Numbered from the stretch's first letter, positions 1 through 13,251 are shown. The stretch is DNA of 41,979 nucleotides from Chara braunii (GCA_003427395.1 BFEA01000166.1:120561-162539); one strand, 5' to 3'. Notes: a model not told the origin generated them from the sequence alone. Numbers and translations: made by a program.

Positions 1-572
1 CAACCTCTCTTCCCCGGGACAAGTCTACAGCCATGACTGAGCTGCAATATCCCCCATAGCCACCCCCCTCCCCCCCTTCAACCGATTCTGCAGCCGGAAA
101 AAGTGGCTGTGAGGCAAACTCTACAGCCTCCGCCTGCCACCGCTCGCAGTCACTGTCATCCCACCACAGACACCCTACCCCCAACAGTCTGGATTGACTT
201 CCGCAATTGAGACCCGCCGCCCTCTCCCCCCAGATACACCTCGACTGCTCCCCTCTCCTCTCCCGCTCCCACTTGGCATACCGCCACTGACCCCACCTTT
301 TCTCTGCCCTTCCCCATCAAACGTTACCTATCCCCCCCTACCCCCAGACCCACCCCCGGGCCCCAGCAACCCCTCCTCCCCCTCCATACCATCGTCGACC
401 TGGCCCATTCTTGGGAGTGTCGGCAAGTAAGGGTTGTAGACGACGGTGGGATTGGCAAGGGGAGGTGTATGGGGTCACCGACTTCCCCCTCAAGAGGCTC
501 TGGCGGGAGCCGAAACGCGTCGGTGTGCCATAGGCCCATATCTGATGCTTCTGTGTTGCTCGTGCTGCGCCG
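1..572. other. C-rich low-complexity flank, no gene seen
   Basis: This stretch is rich in CCCC and CTCC runs, so every reading frame is dominated by Pro, Ser and Leu. No domain, conserved motif or credible start is visible. It runs straight into a poly-A tract, so its right edge could be the 3' end of an old retroposed sequence, but nothing else supports that. Confidence 0.5.
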
Positions 573-574
573 AT

Positions 575-599
575 AAAAAAAAAAAAAAAAAAAAAAAAA
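575..599 (+). repeat. poly-A tract (25 A)
   Basis: An uninterrupted run of 25 A follows CGAT. Poly-A of this length often marks the 3' end of a retroposed element. No body upstream is recognised and no target duplication was found, so only the tract itself is claimed. Confidence 0.7.
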
Positions 600-741
600 C
601 CCGATGAGTCTCTGGCGGGACTGGAGCGGAGGTGTGGAGGGTGGTTGTTAAATTCTACCTCTTTCTTTTTTTTTTTTTTGGGGGGGGGTGTGGGGGGAGG
701 AAATTGCATCTGTACCACACTTACAGATGGGAATACCCGAT

Positions 742-805
742 ATACCCAGTCCCAGCACGAACTTGTACCCGCCATACCCAGTCCCAGCACGAGCTTGCAT
801 CTATA
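742..805 (+). repeat. two-copy 32-bp tandem repeat
   Basis: The phrase ATACCCAGTCCCAGCACGA occurs at 742 and again at 774, followed by ACTTGTA and GCTTGCA respectively. The surrounding 600-2,000 region otherwise holds homopolymer runs (T at 667-679, G at 680-688, A near 1,458-1,472) and no recognisable gene. Confidence 0.6.
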
Positions 806-2006
806 CCCCGGAGGGCGTTCAATTTTGCATACTACCCAGCTTTTCGCCTGTGCGAAATTGTAGGGGTACCCAATCCCGCAGGGCCTGGCTTCAGAGCATG
901 AAATTACCCTCATGCCCCACAAGTAGACGGTTGTGGCCCAAGGGCTGCTGGGTGAAAGCATAATTTCAGCCATCCGGGTAGCAGGGTATATGGACAATTT
1001 GGCCTCTCCTCCTCAGGTCCTGGGTATGCCCATACTTTTGCCTGGGTATGTCCATACTTCGTTCATTTCGGTAGTTGTGGTTATAACCACAATTTTGCGG
1101 TACCAACCTGGGTCCACCCTGGTCCTGGACATGCAAACAATTTCCACCGGCCATTTTCTGGGTATAGCGTCCAAAGCTCACATATGGCAAGGTTCGTCCG
1201 CATCCGCTTCTGCTTCCACTAGGGCTGGGGGGTTGGCCCAGCCTTGGTGCTTGTCAGTGCTGTCTGGTTCAGGTTGCCCTCAATACTGGTAGGGTGATGG
1301 TCCTGAGTGCTGGTCACACTGAGGTAGGATAGTAGGGACAGGGGGTGCGCTGGTGGGTAGGGTAGGTGGCCTATCCTGTCAGGACAACCATTGGCTGCCG
1401 CTGCCAGCAATCACTGAGGGTCAGGTCCTTGGCCTCTACAACACCCTGGGCTTTTTGGAAAAAAAAAAAAAAAGGAAGGTAGTGAAAGGCAAAAAGAATT
1501 TGAGAACGCACGCCTGGGAGATGGGGGGCCGCGCGAAAATCTGCGCTAAACGGAGCGGCGATAGCGGCGGTGGCGGCGCCCGATCGTCGGTGGCGACTGT
1601 GTAGGATGCAACGTCAGGTACGTGGTCACTGATCTCCTTGCACGAGGCGCCTACCCTGCCAGGCACCATAGCTGCGTGAGAGCTATGGCGACAGTGCCCT
1701 GGCGTAGCCTAGCCCTTGAGTGGGTAGGGAGTGCTTTGCACTCTTACGCCATGGCATCCTGGCAGCTCTGCACTTGACCTTCACACCAACCATCATACCC
1801 AACAAGAGCTCGATACCAGAGGAGCTGTCCTCCCCTCAAGCCTCCTGCTGGAAAGGGGGGGCTCCTTTTTCATCATCCAAAGGCCGTGCACTGTACTTCA
1901 CAACACGCCATCCCGACTGCCTCGTTTACTTGGAAAAGCATGGAAGACGGAGCGGCGCACCTGGACGCATCGTGCGGCTGCGGTGGCAGCGCTCCGGCAT
2001 GTCCAA

Positions 2007-2092
2007 GGACTACAGCAAGTCTCGTTGGACCTACCTACGTCGCAAGGCAGGACTACAGCAAGTCTCGTTGGACCTACCTACGTCGCAAGGCA
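2007..2092 (+). repeat. perfect 43-bp tandem duplication
   Basis: Two identical 43-bp units, each starting GGACTACAGCAAGTCTCG, lie head to tail at 2,007-2,049 and 2,050-2,092. The unit length is not a multiple of three, so it would shift any frame. Perfect identity suggests a recent duplication or an assembly duplication. Confidence 0.85.
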
Positions 2093-2469
2093 GTCTAATG
2101 CTCATTAACCTTTTGTCCTGTTTGTCCTGCGTTTTGGTACTAGCAGGAATGGCGTTGTGAGGTATATAGATATGTTTTAATTTAGTAATTTGGCTAGATT
2201 TCTTCGGGACATCCTGTTCGCATGTGGGTGCAGTTTAGGTTAGCTCCGGTAATTTAGTAGGGTTAGATATGAGGTCGCTGTTAGACTCGACATATCCTCT
2301 TGCTTGGCTTGCAGCACTCGCTAGGTTGTAGGTTTTGGATGTGCTTGAACTGGGAATTGTGTCTGCTGTGCTGTTTCGAACGCAGTTGGGCTCTCTGTTG
2401 GTTGTCGTTCATCATCACGCCTATGTCATATTACGCTGTTTGTTCTTTCCCTTCCGGTCTCGCTTTAGT

Positions 2470-2803
2470 AGGTTCTTAAGCGTTGGGGCTTGTTTGCAGT
2501 GGTTTAGGGTGATACCCACAGGGTTGGGATGATTTGTGAGACCCGGTGAAGAGCAAACTAGAGTTGTATCCGTTGGGTGCGTGGTGGGAAACCCGTCTAG
2601 GCAACAACGGCTCTTTACAGTTTTTTAGATAGTGAGATGAGAGGTAACCCTAATGCTTAGTTTTTCTTACCAGCTCTTAGTCATCGAGATTGCTCCGTTA
2701 GTTTGATAATTTGTAGATTTTCAAAAATCTGATTGTTTGTTGTAAAGCCCTGAAGCCCTATGGGTGGTGGCGCCATCAGCGGGAGTGGGAGACTCACTAG
2801 TGG
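2470..2803 (+). repeat. direct repeat, copy 1
   Basis: This block starts AGGTTCTTAAGCG and ends near GACTCACTAGTGG. It shares long near-identical stretches with 2,900-3,193, including GAGCAAACTAGAGTTGTA, GGTGGGAAACCCGTCTAGGC and AAAGCCCTGAAGCCCTATGG. The copies are in the same orientation about 430 bp apart. No protein-coding signal is evident. It could be a miniature LTR-type element or a simple segmental duplication; clean LTR ends were not found. Confidence 0.75.
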
Positions 2804-2899
2804 CCGTGGGAACGTTTCCCGGGCGTCTTCGCGTGATCAATGGGATTTGTGTTTGATGTTGCGAACTTTCAGAAGCATATGTCCATTCACAGATTCTCG

Positions 2900-3193
2900 A
2901 GGTTCTTAAACGCTGGGCATATTTGCAGTGGTTAGGGTGATATCACAGGGCTGGGATGATATGAGAGACCCGGTGAAGAGCAAACTAGAGTTGTAGATGC
3001 GTGGTGGGAAACCCGTCTAGGCAACAAAGGCTCTTTACAATGCTTTGGATAATGAGGTTGAGAGGGTAACCCTAATGTTTGTTGTTCCACTAGTTTGATG
3101 TTTTGTAGATTTTCGAAACTTTTTATTTTTGTAAAGCCCTGAAGCCCTATGGGTGGCGGCGCCATCAGCAGGAGTTGGAGACTCACAAGTGGT
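2900..3193 (+). repeat. direct repeat, copy 2
   Basis: This is the second, shorter copy of the repeat at 2,470-2,803, with several small deletions (for example around 3,080-3,130). The spacer between copies, about 96 bp at 2,804-2,899, is not shared with either copy. Confidence 0.75.
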
Positions 3194-3339
3194 GATTCAC
3201 AGGGTCACCCATGCCTTGAGTGGTGAGGGGAGTGTGCTACGCTCGACTCTGTATCACCGGGGAATCTCGCTTGTATCTTCTCCTCCCATATATTTAGCGG
3301 GCGCGGTTACACATCTCCCCCCCCTTTTTTTGAATTCCC

Positions 3340-3790
3340 TAGGTACCTTTATATGTGGCTGCTCCCTTGTTCCTCCTCCACACCTCCTCCTCTCCTCCTC
3401 CTGCCCCTCCTCCACCTCCACCTAATTGTCCTTCTCCACTTCCTCCCATCCTCCTCGTCCAATCTTCTTCCTCGTCCCCTCCTCCTCCGCTCCTTGTCGC
3501 TATCCTCCTCTCCCCATCATCCCCCCTCTTGTTGCAGTCCTGGTCATCCTTTATCGTCATGATATCGTGCTTGTCAATTTGTCATCCTCCTCCCCTCCTC
3601 TTCCTCATGTCCTCCTCCTATTGTCCTCTTCCTCCTTTTGTCCTCTTCCTCCTATTGTCATCTTCCTCCTATTGTCATCTTCCTCCTATTGTCATCTTCC
3701 TCCTATTGTCCTCTGCTCGTAGTCCTCATTCCCCCCACAAAATTTTTTCTTCGTGCCACTGAACCGAAGTGTATTCTCGTTCATCTCCTT
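3340..3790 (+). repeat. polypyrimidine tract with 17-bp minisatellite
   Basis: The plus strand is almost pure C/T for over 400 bases, mainly TCCTCC repeats. Within it, about six units of the 17-bp phrase TCCTCCTATTGTCATCT sit at about 3,610-3,714, with variants such as TCCTCCTTTTGTCCTCT. The long Ser/Pro/Leu reading frames here are products of the repeat, not genes. Long homopurine-homopyrimidine DNA of this kind can form triplex structures. Confidence 0.8.
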
Positions 3791-4135
3791 GTCCACCCCC
3801 TCGCCCTCCCAAAAGAAAGTCGTCGCATGTACCACATGACACATAGTTCTTTTTTTTTCAACTTCTGCTTCTCCCAGGGGAGCTCCAGGGGAAGGCATCG
3901 GAGCAGTTTCTAAGGCGCTTGACGCACGTGCGGTGGCTTGAGGCGCTGGAGATGGCTACATCACAGGTTGACGTGGCACGAACATCCGACACATGGCATT
4001 CTGCGATGTGTTTCGCATATGGTTTCCATAGCTACCACCTTATATAAGTGGTGGTCTATCAGCTCGTGTGGTTATGGATATGGGTACATTGTATCTGTCA
4101 TAGCCAATGGATTCCAGCGAAGAGAGCCCTGAGTA

Positions 4136-5090
4136 ACACCTAAGTGTGGGAGAGAGTCTACTTAATTCAAAGGAAGTTTATGTGTTTTCTTGAAGACGTT
4201 GGAAAATTGTGGAGAGCGAGCCTCTACTCTAGCGGAAGGAAATTCTATGTGTCTTTGTCGATAATGCTAAGGGAGAGCTTAGGCATATCCAATTGAGTGG
4301 GGGCAGCGGATCACATCATCTCAGAAGAAGCGAGTGTATAATCAAGTGATACACCTAAGTGTGGGAGAGAGCGTCAACTCTATTCACAAGAAGTAGAAGT
4401 GTGTTTTCTACAGGAAATTGGAAAAATTGGGGACAGTGAGCATCTACTCTAGTGCAAGGAAAATGTATGTGTCTTTTTTTTGGGTAGCGCTAAGGGAGTA
4501 CTTAGACACAATCAATAGAGAGGGGGTAGATGATCATTTGCCTAGTTGTTACATCACGTCATGAGAAGAGAGTATCTACGCTAATTAGAGGAAGTCTAAG
4601 TGTTTTTTTTTATAGCGCTAAGGGTAAAATTTGACACATTCAATCGAGTGGACGCAGCTGATCAAGTCGCTGGTCGATAGCCCTAAGACACATTCAATCG
4701 AGTGGAGGCAGCTGATTAGTGGGTTGGTCGTCATATCGAGACACCTCTGGGATATTGTTCTCAGCTCCAACGAAGTAAGTATCACTGCACTTTTGATAGT
4801 GCTAATTGAGTGGGGGCAATTGATCAGTTGGCTAGTCGTCACATCGCTTCAAGAAAGTGAGTGTCTGGTCGTCACATTGAGACACCTCTGGGATAATGTT
4901 CTCAGCTCCAACGAAGAAGTATCACAACATTTTTGATAGTGCTAATTGAGTGGGGGCAGTTGATCAGTCGGCTGGTCGTCACATCACCTCAAGAAAGTGA
5001 GTATCACAACACTTTAGATAGTGCTATTTAGGGGGGAGAAGCTGATCAGTCGGATAGTCGTCACATCATGACAAAGAAGTGTGTATTATA
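4136..5090 (+). repeat. degenerate satellite-like tandem array
   Basis: Long units starting ACACCTAAGTGTGGGAGAGA recur at about 4,136 and 4,351. From about 4,610 shorter units recur: GCTAATTGAGTGGGGGCA, TTGATCAGTCGGCTGGTCGT, GACACCTCTGGGATA and CTCAAGAAAGTGAGTATCAC, at spacings of about 60-130 bp. The units are diverged and mixed in length, which suggests an old, repeatedly rearranged tandem array. No gene is seen. Confidence 0.7.
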
Positions 5091-6083
5091 GTAGACAGAA
5101 GGGATAGGGGGAAAGGGTAGGAAATGTGGAAATATAGGTAGAGGAGAGCACGGGGAACAATTGTGGATGAAGATTGAAGTGAGGCCAACGGCGGGTCAAT
5201 AGTGGGTGACAAATCAGATACGAGGAGCAGCAACAAGTGGGTGAGAAATAGGCAAGGACGCAACATAATTCAAGTTAGCTTCCTCTTCTCATCATTCTCT
5301 GTCTACCCTTGGAACCTGGCACTATATCCCCTGGGACGTGGTACCCCCTGGCCAACTGTGGGACATGAGAATCGAAAAAGAACAGAAAGGATAAAGCATA
5401 AGAAGTAAAGAAAAGGGATAGAAGAGAGTGATAACGTTCCTCTGCCCAAATGATTGATACGAGAATCAGAAAAGGAAAAGGCAAGAAAAAGGAAAGGAAA
5501 TGTATAAGAAGAACAGAAGGGGGAGAAGGAAGGACAGGTAAGAGGAACAATTAGGGGTGAAACAGAACGAAGCTTACCTCAAGTATTCATAATCCTCCTC
5601 TTCCGCTTCACAATTTTCTGCACTTTTTTCTTCCTCTACGTGATTTTGAGTTAATTGGTTGTGGCACAACACAACGAAGTGTACCTTCACAATCTTCTTC
5701 ACTGACTCTCCTTCTACTGTTGAGAGGTTAAAAGAGGATGAAACTCAATTGCAGACGGGCCAGAGGGCCTGAGTCCCTTCTCTTCTATCAGGGAGCGATG
5801 CGTCACACTTTGTTCAAACAACTATCCCCTGCTCCATACGAGAGACCTATATACTCATATGCGAGCAGAGTGAACAACAGTATTCCAATGGCATGGAAGG
5901 GAGACGGAGTAAATAGAATGAGGCATGCAACGCAGAGTATAGTAAGAAGAGTTGAAAACGGGTTTTAATCTGAGGGGTGGACGACTGCACGAGTTGGACA
6001 AATGCAGCATCAGGTCCTAGAAATGGAACTAGAAACTCATTAGGTTCCCTCAAAGGAACAGGAATGCATCAAAGGATCATATA
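5091..6083. other. spacer or 5' UTR of element A, no gene seen
   Basis: This stretch holds purine-rich AGAAAGG repeats (5,380-5,560) and short unsupported reading frames. Part of it, perhaps from about 5,570, may be the 5' UTR of element A, because ORF1 homology begins soon after 6,084. No full-length sister copy is present to fix the 5' end. Confidence 0.4.
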
Positions 6084-9000
6084 ATGAAAAAAAAAAAAAG
6101 AGCAGAAAGAAAATATGCAGAAATGATAGAATCAACTACCACAGATCAATCAACTCAGGCATCACAAAGAAGGCAGTCCGCACAAACATGGACCCCCGAT
6201 AGGAATAAAGATCCTCAATCATCATGGACCCAAAGAATAAGAGACACTCTCCAGAATAAGACCCTTAACATCACGAGACCATCGATTGGGCCCCCAGGCA
6301 CACCAGCAGAGGAACTGAGAGTTCCCCTCAAAAATCTTTCGTCTGCTAGGGCCTACTTTCTGTCACTTTTCCTCCTCCCGTCGGAAAATTTGGTCATTGA
6401 ACAAGGGGGCAGAAAGACATTAATGAAGTCCTATCCGACGGAGAAGCTGACACAAAGGGATGCGGTCTATATGAAGCACGCCATCAACTGAATTTTCTAT
6501 GATGACAGCGCTTATAAATCAATGAACGACAAAATTAAATGGATTTGCAAAAAACTAGAGGCTATGAAAGGAAGTCCAGAGGCTATGACCTTGATCCAAC
6601 CAATCTCACCAACGGTTCTCACCGTCTTGAGCCTCTTCGATCAGGACAAGAGGCAGATGGACAGTTGGAAGAAAATGTTGTGGGATAGAGCAGAGGTAAG
6701 GATTTATCCATGGCTGCCCAATAAGGTAGGTCCGGAAGAAAGAAGGGATCAACTAATAAAAGAATTTTATTGGGTAGAACTGAGGCATATTCCAGTGGAG
6801 GTGCGAGCGACGTTTATCCACGATTTTGGACAACAGTTCAAAATTGTGGATTTCATTGACCCCCTGTCCACATATGTGTCAAAGAGGGATGATTATCTGA
6901 TGTTGGCCTTAGACCTACAGAAGGACCAACCATTTTCGCTAGATGATATCATCCCATTCAAAATGGGTGAGAGAGTGTATCAGGTTCACACGGCGCACAA
7001 GTTCCGGCCCTGGGGCTTTGAATGTAAAGCATATGGGCATCTCAACACGGAATATGCATGTTCACAACACCCACAACATGCATCGTTCCAGGAACGAAAA
7101 CTGAAAAGGGATCCACAGAGGTTGCACAGATGGTTACCAATGTCGTCTGGGTATGAGGGGTGGGTCTACAATGACGATTTGAACCAGATGGGTCAACCGA
7201 TTGGCTAATATTGGGAAGGGCGGGGGGACTGTCGCAAAACACCTCGATCACCTACAGACTGGATACCGCGTGTTCACCAGCAGCAACAACAGCACCATCA
7301 ACACCATACGTTGCAGCAACAAGCAAGAACAGGTAAAGGGCAATCTTCTAAGTCCATACAGTCTCAGAGGAATCAATTGCGGAATGGGGTTAAATCTGCA
7401 AACGTACCAAGTACCGAAAGAACCACAGCAGGAGGCATTGGGCTCACACCAAGGGTTGCAGGGTAGACAGAGAACCAATGAAACACAACAACAGCCATTG
7501 GGCCAACAAAAAGGACTGCAGAGCGGGCAAGGAGGCAACGAAACACATCAACAGAATCAGGATCCCAAAACGATTGGCCCTTCACCATCCAAATACATGC
7601 CAAAGACTGGGTTGAACCCAGAAACGGAGTGGAGGGTAGTTAAAAGAAAGGAAAAGAAAGTTATTGAATAAAGTCAGGAGCATGGGCAAACATGAAACAT
7701 TCAAGAAGGGTCTGAAAGTGTAATGGGATCTGGGGTAACAGAGGCAGGAAAATAATCTCTGGAGGTGATGGAGGAGGATCATTTCAAGGAAGCCTTTGGA
7801 CCACAGTCGATGGAAGTGGAGAGTGCTCTGATAGCAACCTCTCCTCACATCCCATTGGTAAGGAATGAATCTAACCTGGATTTATTGCCTGATTTGCAGA
7901 ATGAGATTACCAAAGTGGCGGATTGGATTATAAATAATTTCAGGATTAAGTTCCCGGATCCAAGTGAGGATAAATGGCAACCGATCTTATGCCAGCTCAT
8001 GCCTTTGTTGGCAAGCAGCGACAGTTTGAAGGAGGCGTTGCAGTATGGCCCGCCACCTGACTTGAATTGGGTAGAAATTATGAATAAGTTATTAATTATT
8101 ATTACTAATAAGTTTCTTTCCCTCAATGTTTTGGGCAACATGCAACAGAATGTTCTGGAAAACATGGAACAGAAAGAGCATAACAAAGAGTAGAAGGGCA
8201 AAGGGAGGAGGAAATTAAAGGAAATTGCTAGAAGAAGGGGGTAAAGCGAGACAGTGAATTTCGGGGGAAGGTCACAACAGAATGTCAAGAGGAACTGGTC
8301 GCTCAATGACCGACTAGCAGCTATCCTCAGAATTTCATTGCCGGCAAAAAAGTTGAATCATCACATCCTCACTCCCAAGAAGATAAGAAGGGGAATGGAT
8401 AGCAAAATGATAAATAAAAATAAAAAAAGAAACAAACTTCAAGTCGGTAAGCGGGAAGCAACTGAAATGGAGGATGCACAGACAACAGAGGAGGGACAAC
8501 CTCCCAATCAGAGCATTAGTCCAGAGGAAAGACAATCTTCACATCATAAGATTAGTCCCACTAATCACGACAATACTCAGATTGATTTGAAGAGGGCAGT
8601 TGGGTTGAAAGAAACAGCAACTGAGCAGGGGGGAATACAGGCAACACAGGCAACACAGGACAAAAGGAAGGAAACACACTCCTCCAATTTGAACACGGAA
8701 GAACCTGCAATTGAAATCATATTATTAGACTCAAACTACTCAGTGAAGCGCATAGCTGCACGACGCACATCTCATTTTCGAGTCCGCTTGGCCCAATCAA
8801 GCTTTAAATGGAAAAGATGATAACAACCAGGAGGAACTTGCCAGCTACCAGTTGGAAGGGATCGATAACAACAACAGTCTGATCTCAGTCTCACCCCATG
8901 TCTATGAGCCAGAAGCTTGGGCCAAATACTGAAACAGATATCACTGAAAACGATAGAAGTAATATTAGGGGTAACCGGGGGGGGGGAATTATTGTTGATA

Positions 9001-9678
9001 GCTAACAATCAGAAAGCAGACGTCAACGAATTGACTCAGTCACAAAGTCAAGTGGTTGATCTGACAGAAGACTAGCAGCAAGGGCAACTGGAGGAAGAAA
9101 TTGGAGCAGAAACAAACGCACAGTCAGCATTAGTACCAGAAATCACAAGCAAAAGACTAAGGCTAAGACAACTGTGGGCTACAGGACAGGGACAAAACTG
9201 TTAAATTAAACCAGACAGAGTGGTTATCCCTGTCAGGTTCAGGGAGGGTATATGGGAGATTGGGTTATCAGAACCACCGGGAGCAGTGTATGGGGAGGTT
9301 ACATTGAAAGGAATCAAGTCCCCGTTCCCTACCCTGTCCACACTAACGGGGGGGAAAGCAGGTGAGACCCTCATCAGGATAGAAATTATAAAGTATAGCA
9401 AGGAACAGTTCCCTGCTGGTCCTATGGTCGTTCGTAATGTAATTGCAGATCCAAACAAGATAGCAACTAGAGATGTATATCTCAAGTATGATGCAGCAAA
9501 GACAATGGACCTCTGTTGGCTTGGTTCAGAAGAATTAATGGATCTACAGTTGCTAAAAATCAAGGCCAGCAAATTCTGGACGAAAGATGAGGTATGCACC
9601 CTCCTAATGAGACTTTTGAGTTTTAGTATTCTAGAGGTGGGACGACCATTAGACCAGGGTTCATGGCAGAAGAACTAA
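6084..9678 (+). pseudogene. LINE ORF1 (Gag-like), element A, broken
   Basis: ORF1 proteins of LINEs bind the element RNA and form the ribonucleoprotein. The remnant spans about 1,200 codons in pieces: 6,084-6,491; 6,522-7,208; 7,201-7,671; 7,765-8,193; 8,254-8,820; 9,220-9,678. The first pieces resemble plant DUF4283-type Gag (around WVELRHIPVEVR, 6,770-6,810). A zinc knuckle follows at about 7,018-7,065, reading GFECKAYGHLNTEY where a CX2CX4HX4C knuckle would have Cys first and last, so two ligands are lost. Next come a Gln-rich repeated region (7,270-7,560), an ADW module (from 7,918) and a C-terminal region (9,220-9,650) that matches element B and D. The stop at 6,489-6,491 may be a former Trp codon. 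Frame joins are inferred. Confidence 0.8.
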
Positions 9679-12600
9679 TAACACGTCTTTTATTTGTGAT
9701 CAGGATAAACTTGTCGGTGGCTGGTTAGTGCCTAGAAGGTAAGGTTTAAATGATGGAATTTAAGGTGATTGATGCGTTATATAACAAAGATAAAGGGTGG
9801 AAGTTGCTTAAAAGGAATGCGGACCTGGATGTCAGATCAATAAATGTTAATGGGTTGGCATCGGCTAAAGCGGCTAAACGACAAGCCATCATGGAACAAC
9901 TAAAAGGCATTGAAGGAAAAGAATGGCCAGATGTAATCTGTATCCAAGAGACCCGTCTTATGAACACAGAAGCACACCACCACAATCACAAGGAAATATG
10001 GTCGTACCAGGCATACAGAGCCCACGCCCCCAGACCAGGAAGTGCAGGGGTGACAGTATGGATTCCTCCAGATTCAAAGGTGGAAGTATTGACCTGGAAA
10101 GCAGATAAGGTAGAAGGGAGATGGGTGTACATCCTTGCGATGCTTGAATTTGAAGTTGTCATTATCCTAAATGTGTATGCACCCAATGAAATAGGTAATA
10201 GACAAAGTTTTTTTACCTCCTCACTCCCTCAGCCACCTATAGGCATCCCGATAATTATAGCGGGAGATTTTAACGCTGCCCCAGATCGACAGTTGGATAG
10301 ATGGAGGATCCTGTCCCCCTTTCCTGACTATGTACAAACTGATGAACTAATCATTTCCAATTTATGTCAAACAATGAATTTATTTGATTCATATGGGAGA
10401 ATTAATCCTACACATAGATCATTTTCATGTTTTAGGAAAGGAAGGTCAGGACAAAACATAAAATCTCGTATTGACATAATTCTTGTGGCAGAGGAGATGC
10501 AAGGAGCGCTGCAGGTAGCAGAAATTTTCCCTCGGTCTCCTTTCCCGAGACTTAGACCATGCGATGTGTGTCACAATATTCTCATTTAGAAAGAAACCGG
10601 ATCAAGGAAGAGGATATTATAAACTCAATACCTCCCATCTTAAAATAAACAACTTCAAACGATATCTCAAGGATGTTTGAGAGTTTTTGACTAAACAGAA
10701 AAATATTATAAAAGATGATATTAAATGGTTCAACAACGGCCTGATGTTTTTATGACATAAATGCAATGAATATTCAAAAACACTAGCGCCAGAACGCCAT
10801 TCCAAGGAAATACGCATCTTACAGCAAATACAAGAACTTAAATATCAGGAAACGAACTCAAAAAATTCAAAGAATACAGAAATTTTAGACACATTGGCAG
10901 AAGAGATAATTGAGTTGGAGCAAAAACTACTTAATCAAATGGAGTACCGCTGACAAGGAACCAGGATCAGAGGGAAACTCAGAAAGCACTACATGGAAGG
11001 ATCGATGAATGCTCGATTCTTTGCAATGGTACGGGTGAGGACCGGAAGAACAATGATAGAAGCATTAAGAGATCCACAAAATGGAGACGATGATCTGATC
11101 ACGTTAACTGCAGCCTGTACCAGAATAGCAAGGGACTTCTTTAAGAAACTATTCTCGTCAGAAATTGGGATATCCCACAAGATCGGCGTAATGATGAAAT
11201 TGCAGAATTCTTATTTTCATTAACTAAGAAATTATCAAATGAACAACAGGAGATGTTTGAGAAACCCCTGACAAAAGAGGAAGTTTGGACAGCCTTAATG
11301 TTAATGGATGAAGAAAAGACACCAGGCATTGATGGATTTCCTAAAGAATTTTCCGAGTCAAGTTAGAATTTCCTATCACAGGATCTTATGAACTTTTACC
11401 ATGAAGTATAGACAACAGGAGAGATGGGGGAAATCGTGGGTCAAGGGATATTAACCCTACTATACAAAAAAGGAAGTAAATCTAATATTAGAAATTACAG
11501 ACCAATCATCCTACTAACAGTAGTTTATAAGATGGTAGCAAAAGCCCTGGCTAACAGACTGACAAACGTCATAACAGATATCATCCACCCAGCGCAAACT
11601 GGATGTATTAATGAAAGAAATATTCAAGATCATGTTTTATTAATTAATGAGATGGTCAAATTATCACGACATTCTAAACACAATGCGGCAATTTTGTTTA
11701 TTGACTTTGAAAAAACCTATGATCATGTGGATTAGTACTTCTTGGATAAGTGTCTCGAGAAACTTGAATTTGGACCATGTTTCAGAAGGTGGATTGGGAT
11801 TCTACACCATAATGCTACCACCAGGGTAATGATTAATGACAATGTGGCCCCACTCATCTCATTACAAAGATTTGTTAGGCAAGGGGACCCGATAGCACCC
11901 TTTCTGTTTGTAATTGTCATGGAGGCCTTAGCTCCAAACCTAAGGGAACATAGAGATATCAAGCGCATTCAAGTCACGTCAATACCAGAGGAAGCTATAC
12001 TTGTCTCCTCACTATTTGCAGATGATTTATCACTCATGGTTGAGGCATCACATGACAATTTGATGGTTGTGAAAAGGATGATGGACAAATTATGTTATCT
12101 CTCAGACATGAGAGTTAACTAGGGAAGTAAGACTCTAGGATGGTGGATTCATCATCAGGGAGTGCGACCTCCAGAACAACCCAGAGTGGAATGGGTAGCA
12201 TTGGACACACCAGTAAGAATGTTAGGTATCTCTCTAACTGCGAATGGATTACCCAACCAGCACAAGTGAAACTAGAATTATGGAAACACAAGCATACCTC
12301 TGTTATGGGACGTGCAATGATTATTAATAATGTGGTATTAGCCTCTTTGTGGTACAAGTCATCTATTTGACCATTGGACAAATCAGCGTTAAAAATCTTA
12401 CAAAGACAAGTAGTAGCATTCCTATGGAGAGGAAATCATGAGAGTCAAAATGTCATTAGCAGGGTGGCATGACAATCAGTAATACAACCAAAAGTCAAGT
12501 GGGGTCTGCGAATAATTGATCCGGCTACACAAGGAATGACTCTCTCAATCCAATGAATTAAGAGACTATTATTCAACCCATACACCCCTTGGCGTGATTT

Positions 12601-13251
12601 GGCATGGGAACAGATAAGACGATTAGCTCCACTAGCATCAACTAATATTCACCCAATGACATGGTTAGAAAACATATCACGGCCTATTCCTAGGAAGCTG
12701 TCAAGATGTGTAGAGGACCAAGATTCACAGAACGAGATAAGGCTAGAAGGGACCTGAATAAGGATCCGTTTTGGACTAATCTGTTAAAAGTATGGGGAAA
12801 GTTTCCCTTACCAGATAAAGTGGCACCAGATAGATGGGAAGAAGTGTCTCGACAACCCCTGTTCAATAATGGATGAATTAGGGATTCACAAGGATATGTA
12901 CTCTACTGTCTGGACTCACCTTGGAAAAGTTGGATCAGGAAGGGTATCCTGAGCATCAAAGATATCTGGAACAAGGAAACTAAGGATTGGTTATCATTTG
13001 GGGAATTGCAAAGTAAGCTAAGATATTGTCATCAATCAATGGAGGCACTAGATCAGATAATTGAATTGGTTCCCTTGGACTGGATTAGGATCCTCAGGAA
13101 AGGGCCTACATTGGAAGAAGGAGATTGGGTGACCATATCAAATCAAATTGATGTGATTGGAAATATTCTACAAATTAATCCTAATGGGGAAATATTGTTG
13201 GTCCTATATAGACTAGCGCAAGACCATACAGTACAACCTAATTTTAGGGAG

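Noticed and set aside
3353-3762. Ser/Pro/Leu-rich open frames as secreted or membrane proteins
   Set aside because: They are translations of a CT-rich simple repeat, and several overlapping frames are open at once.
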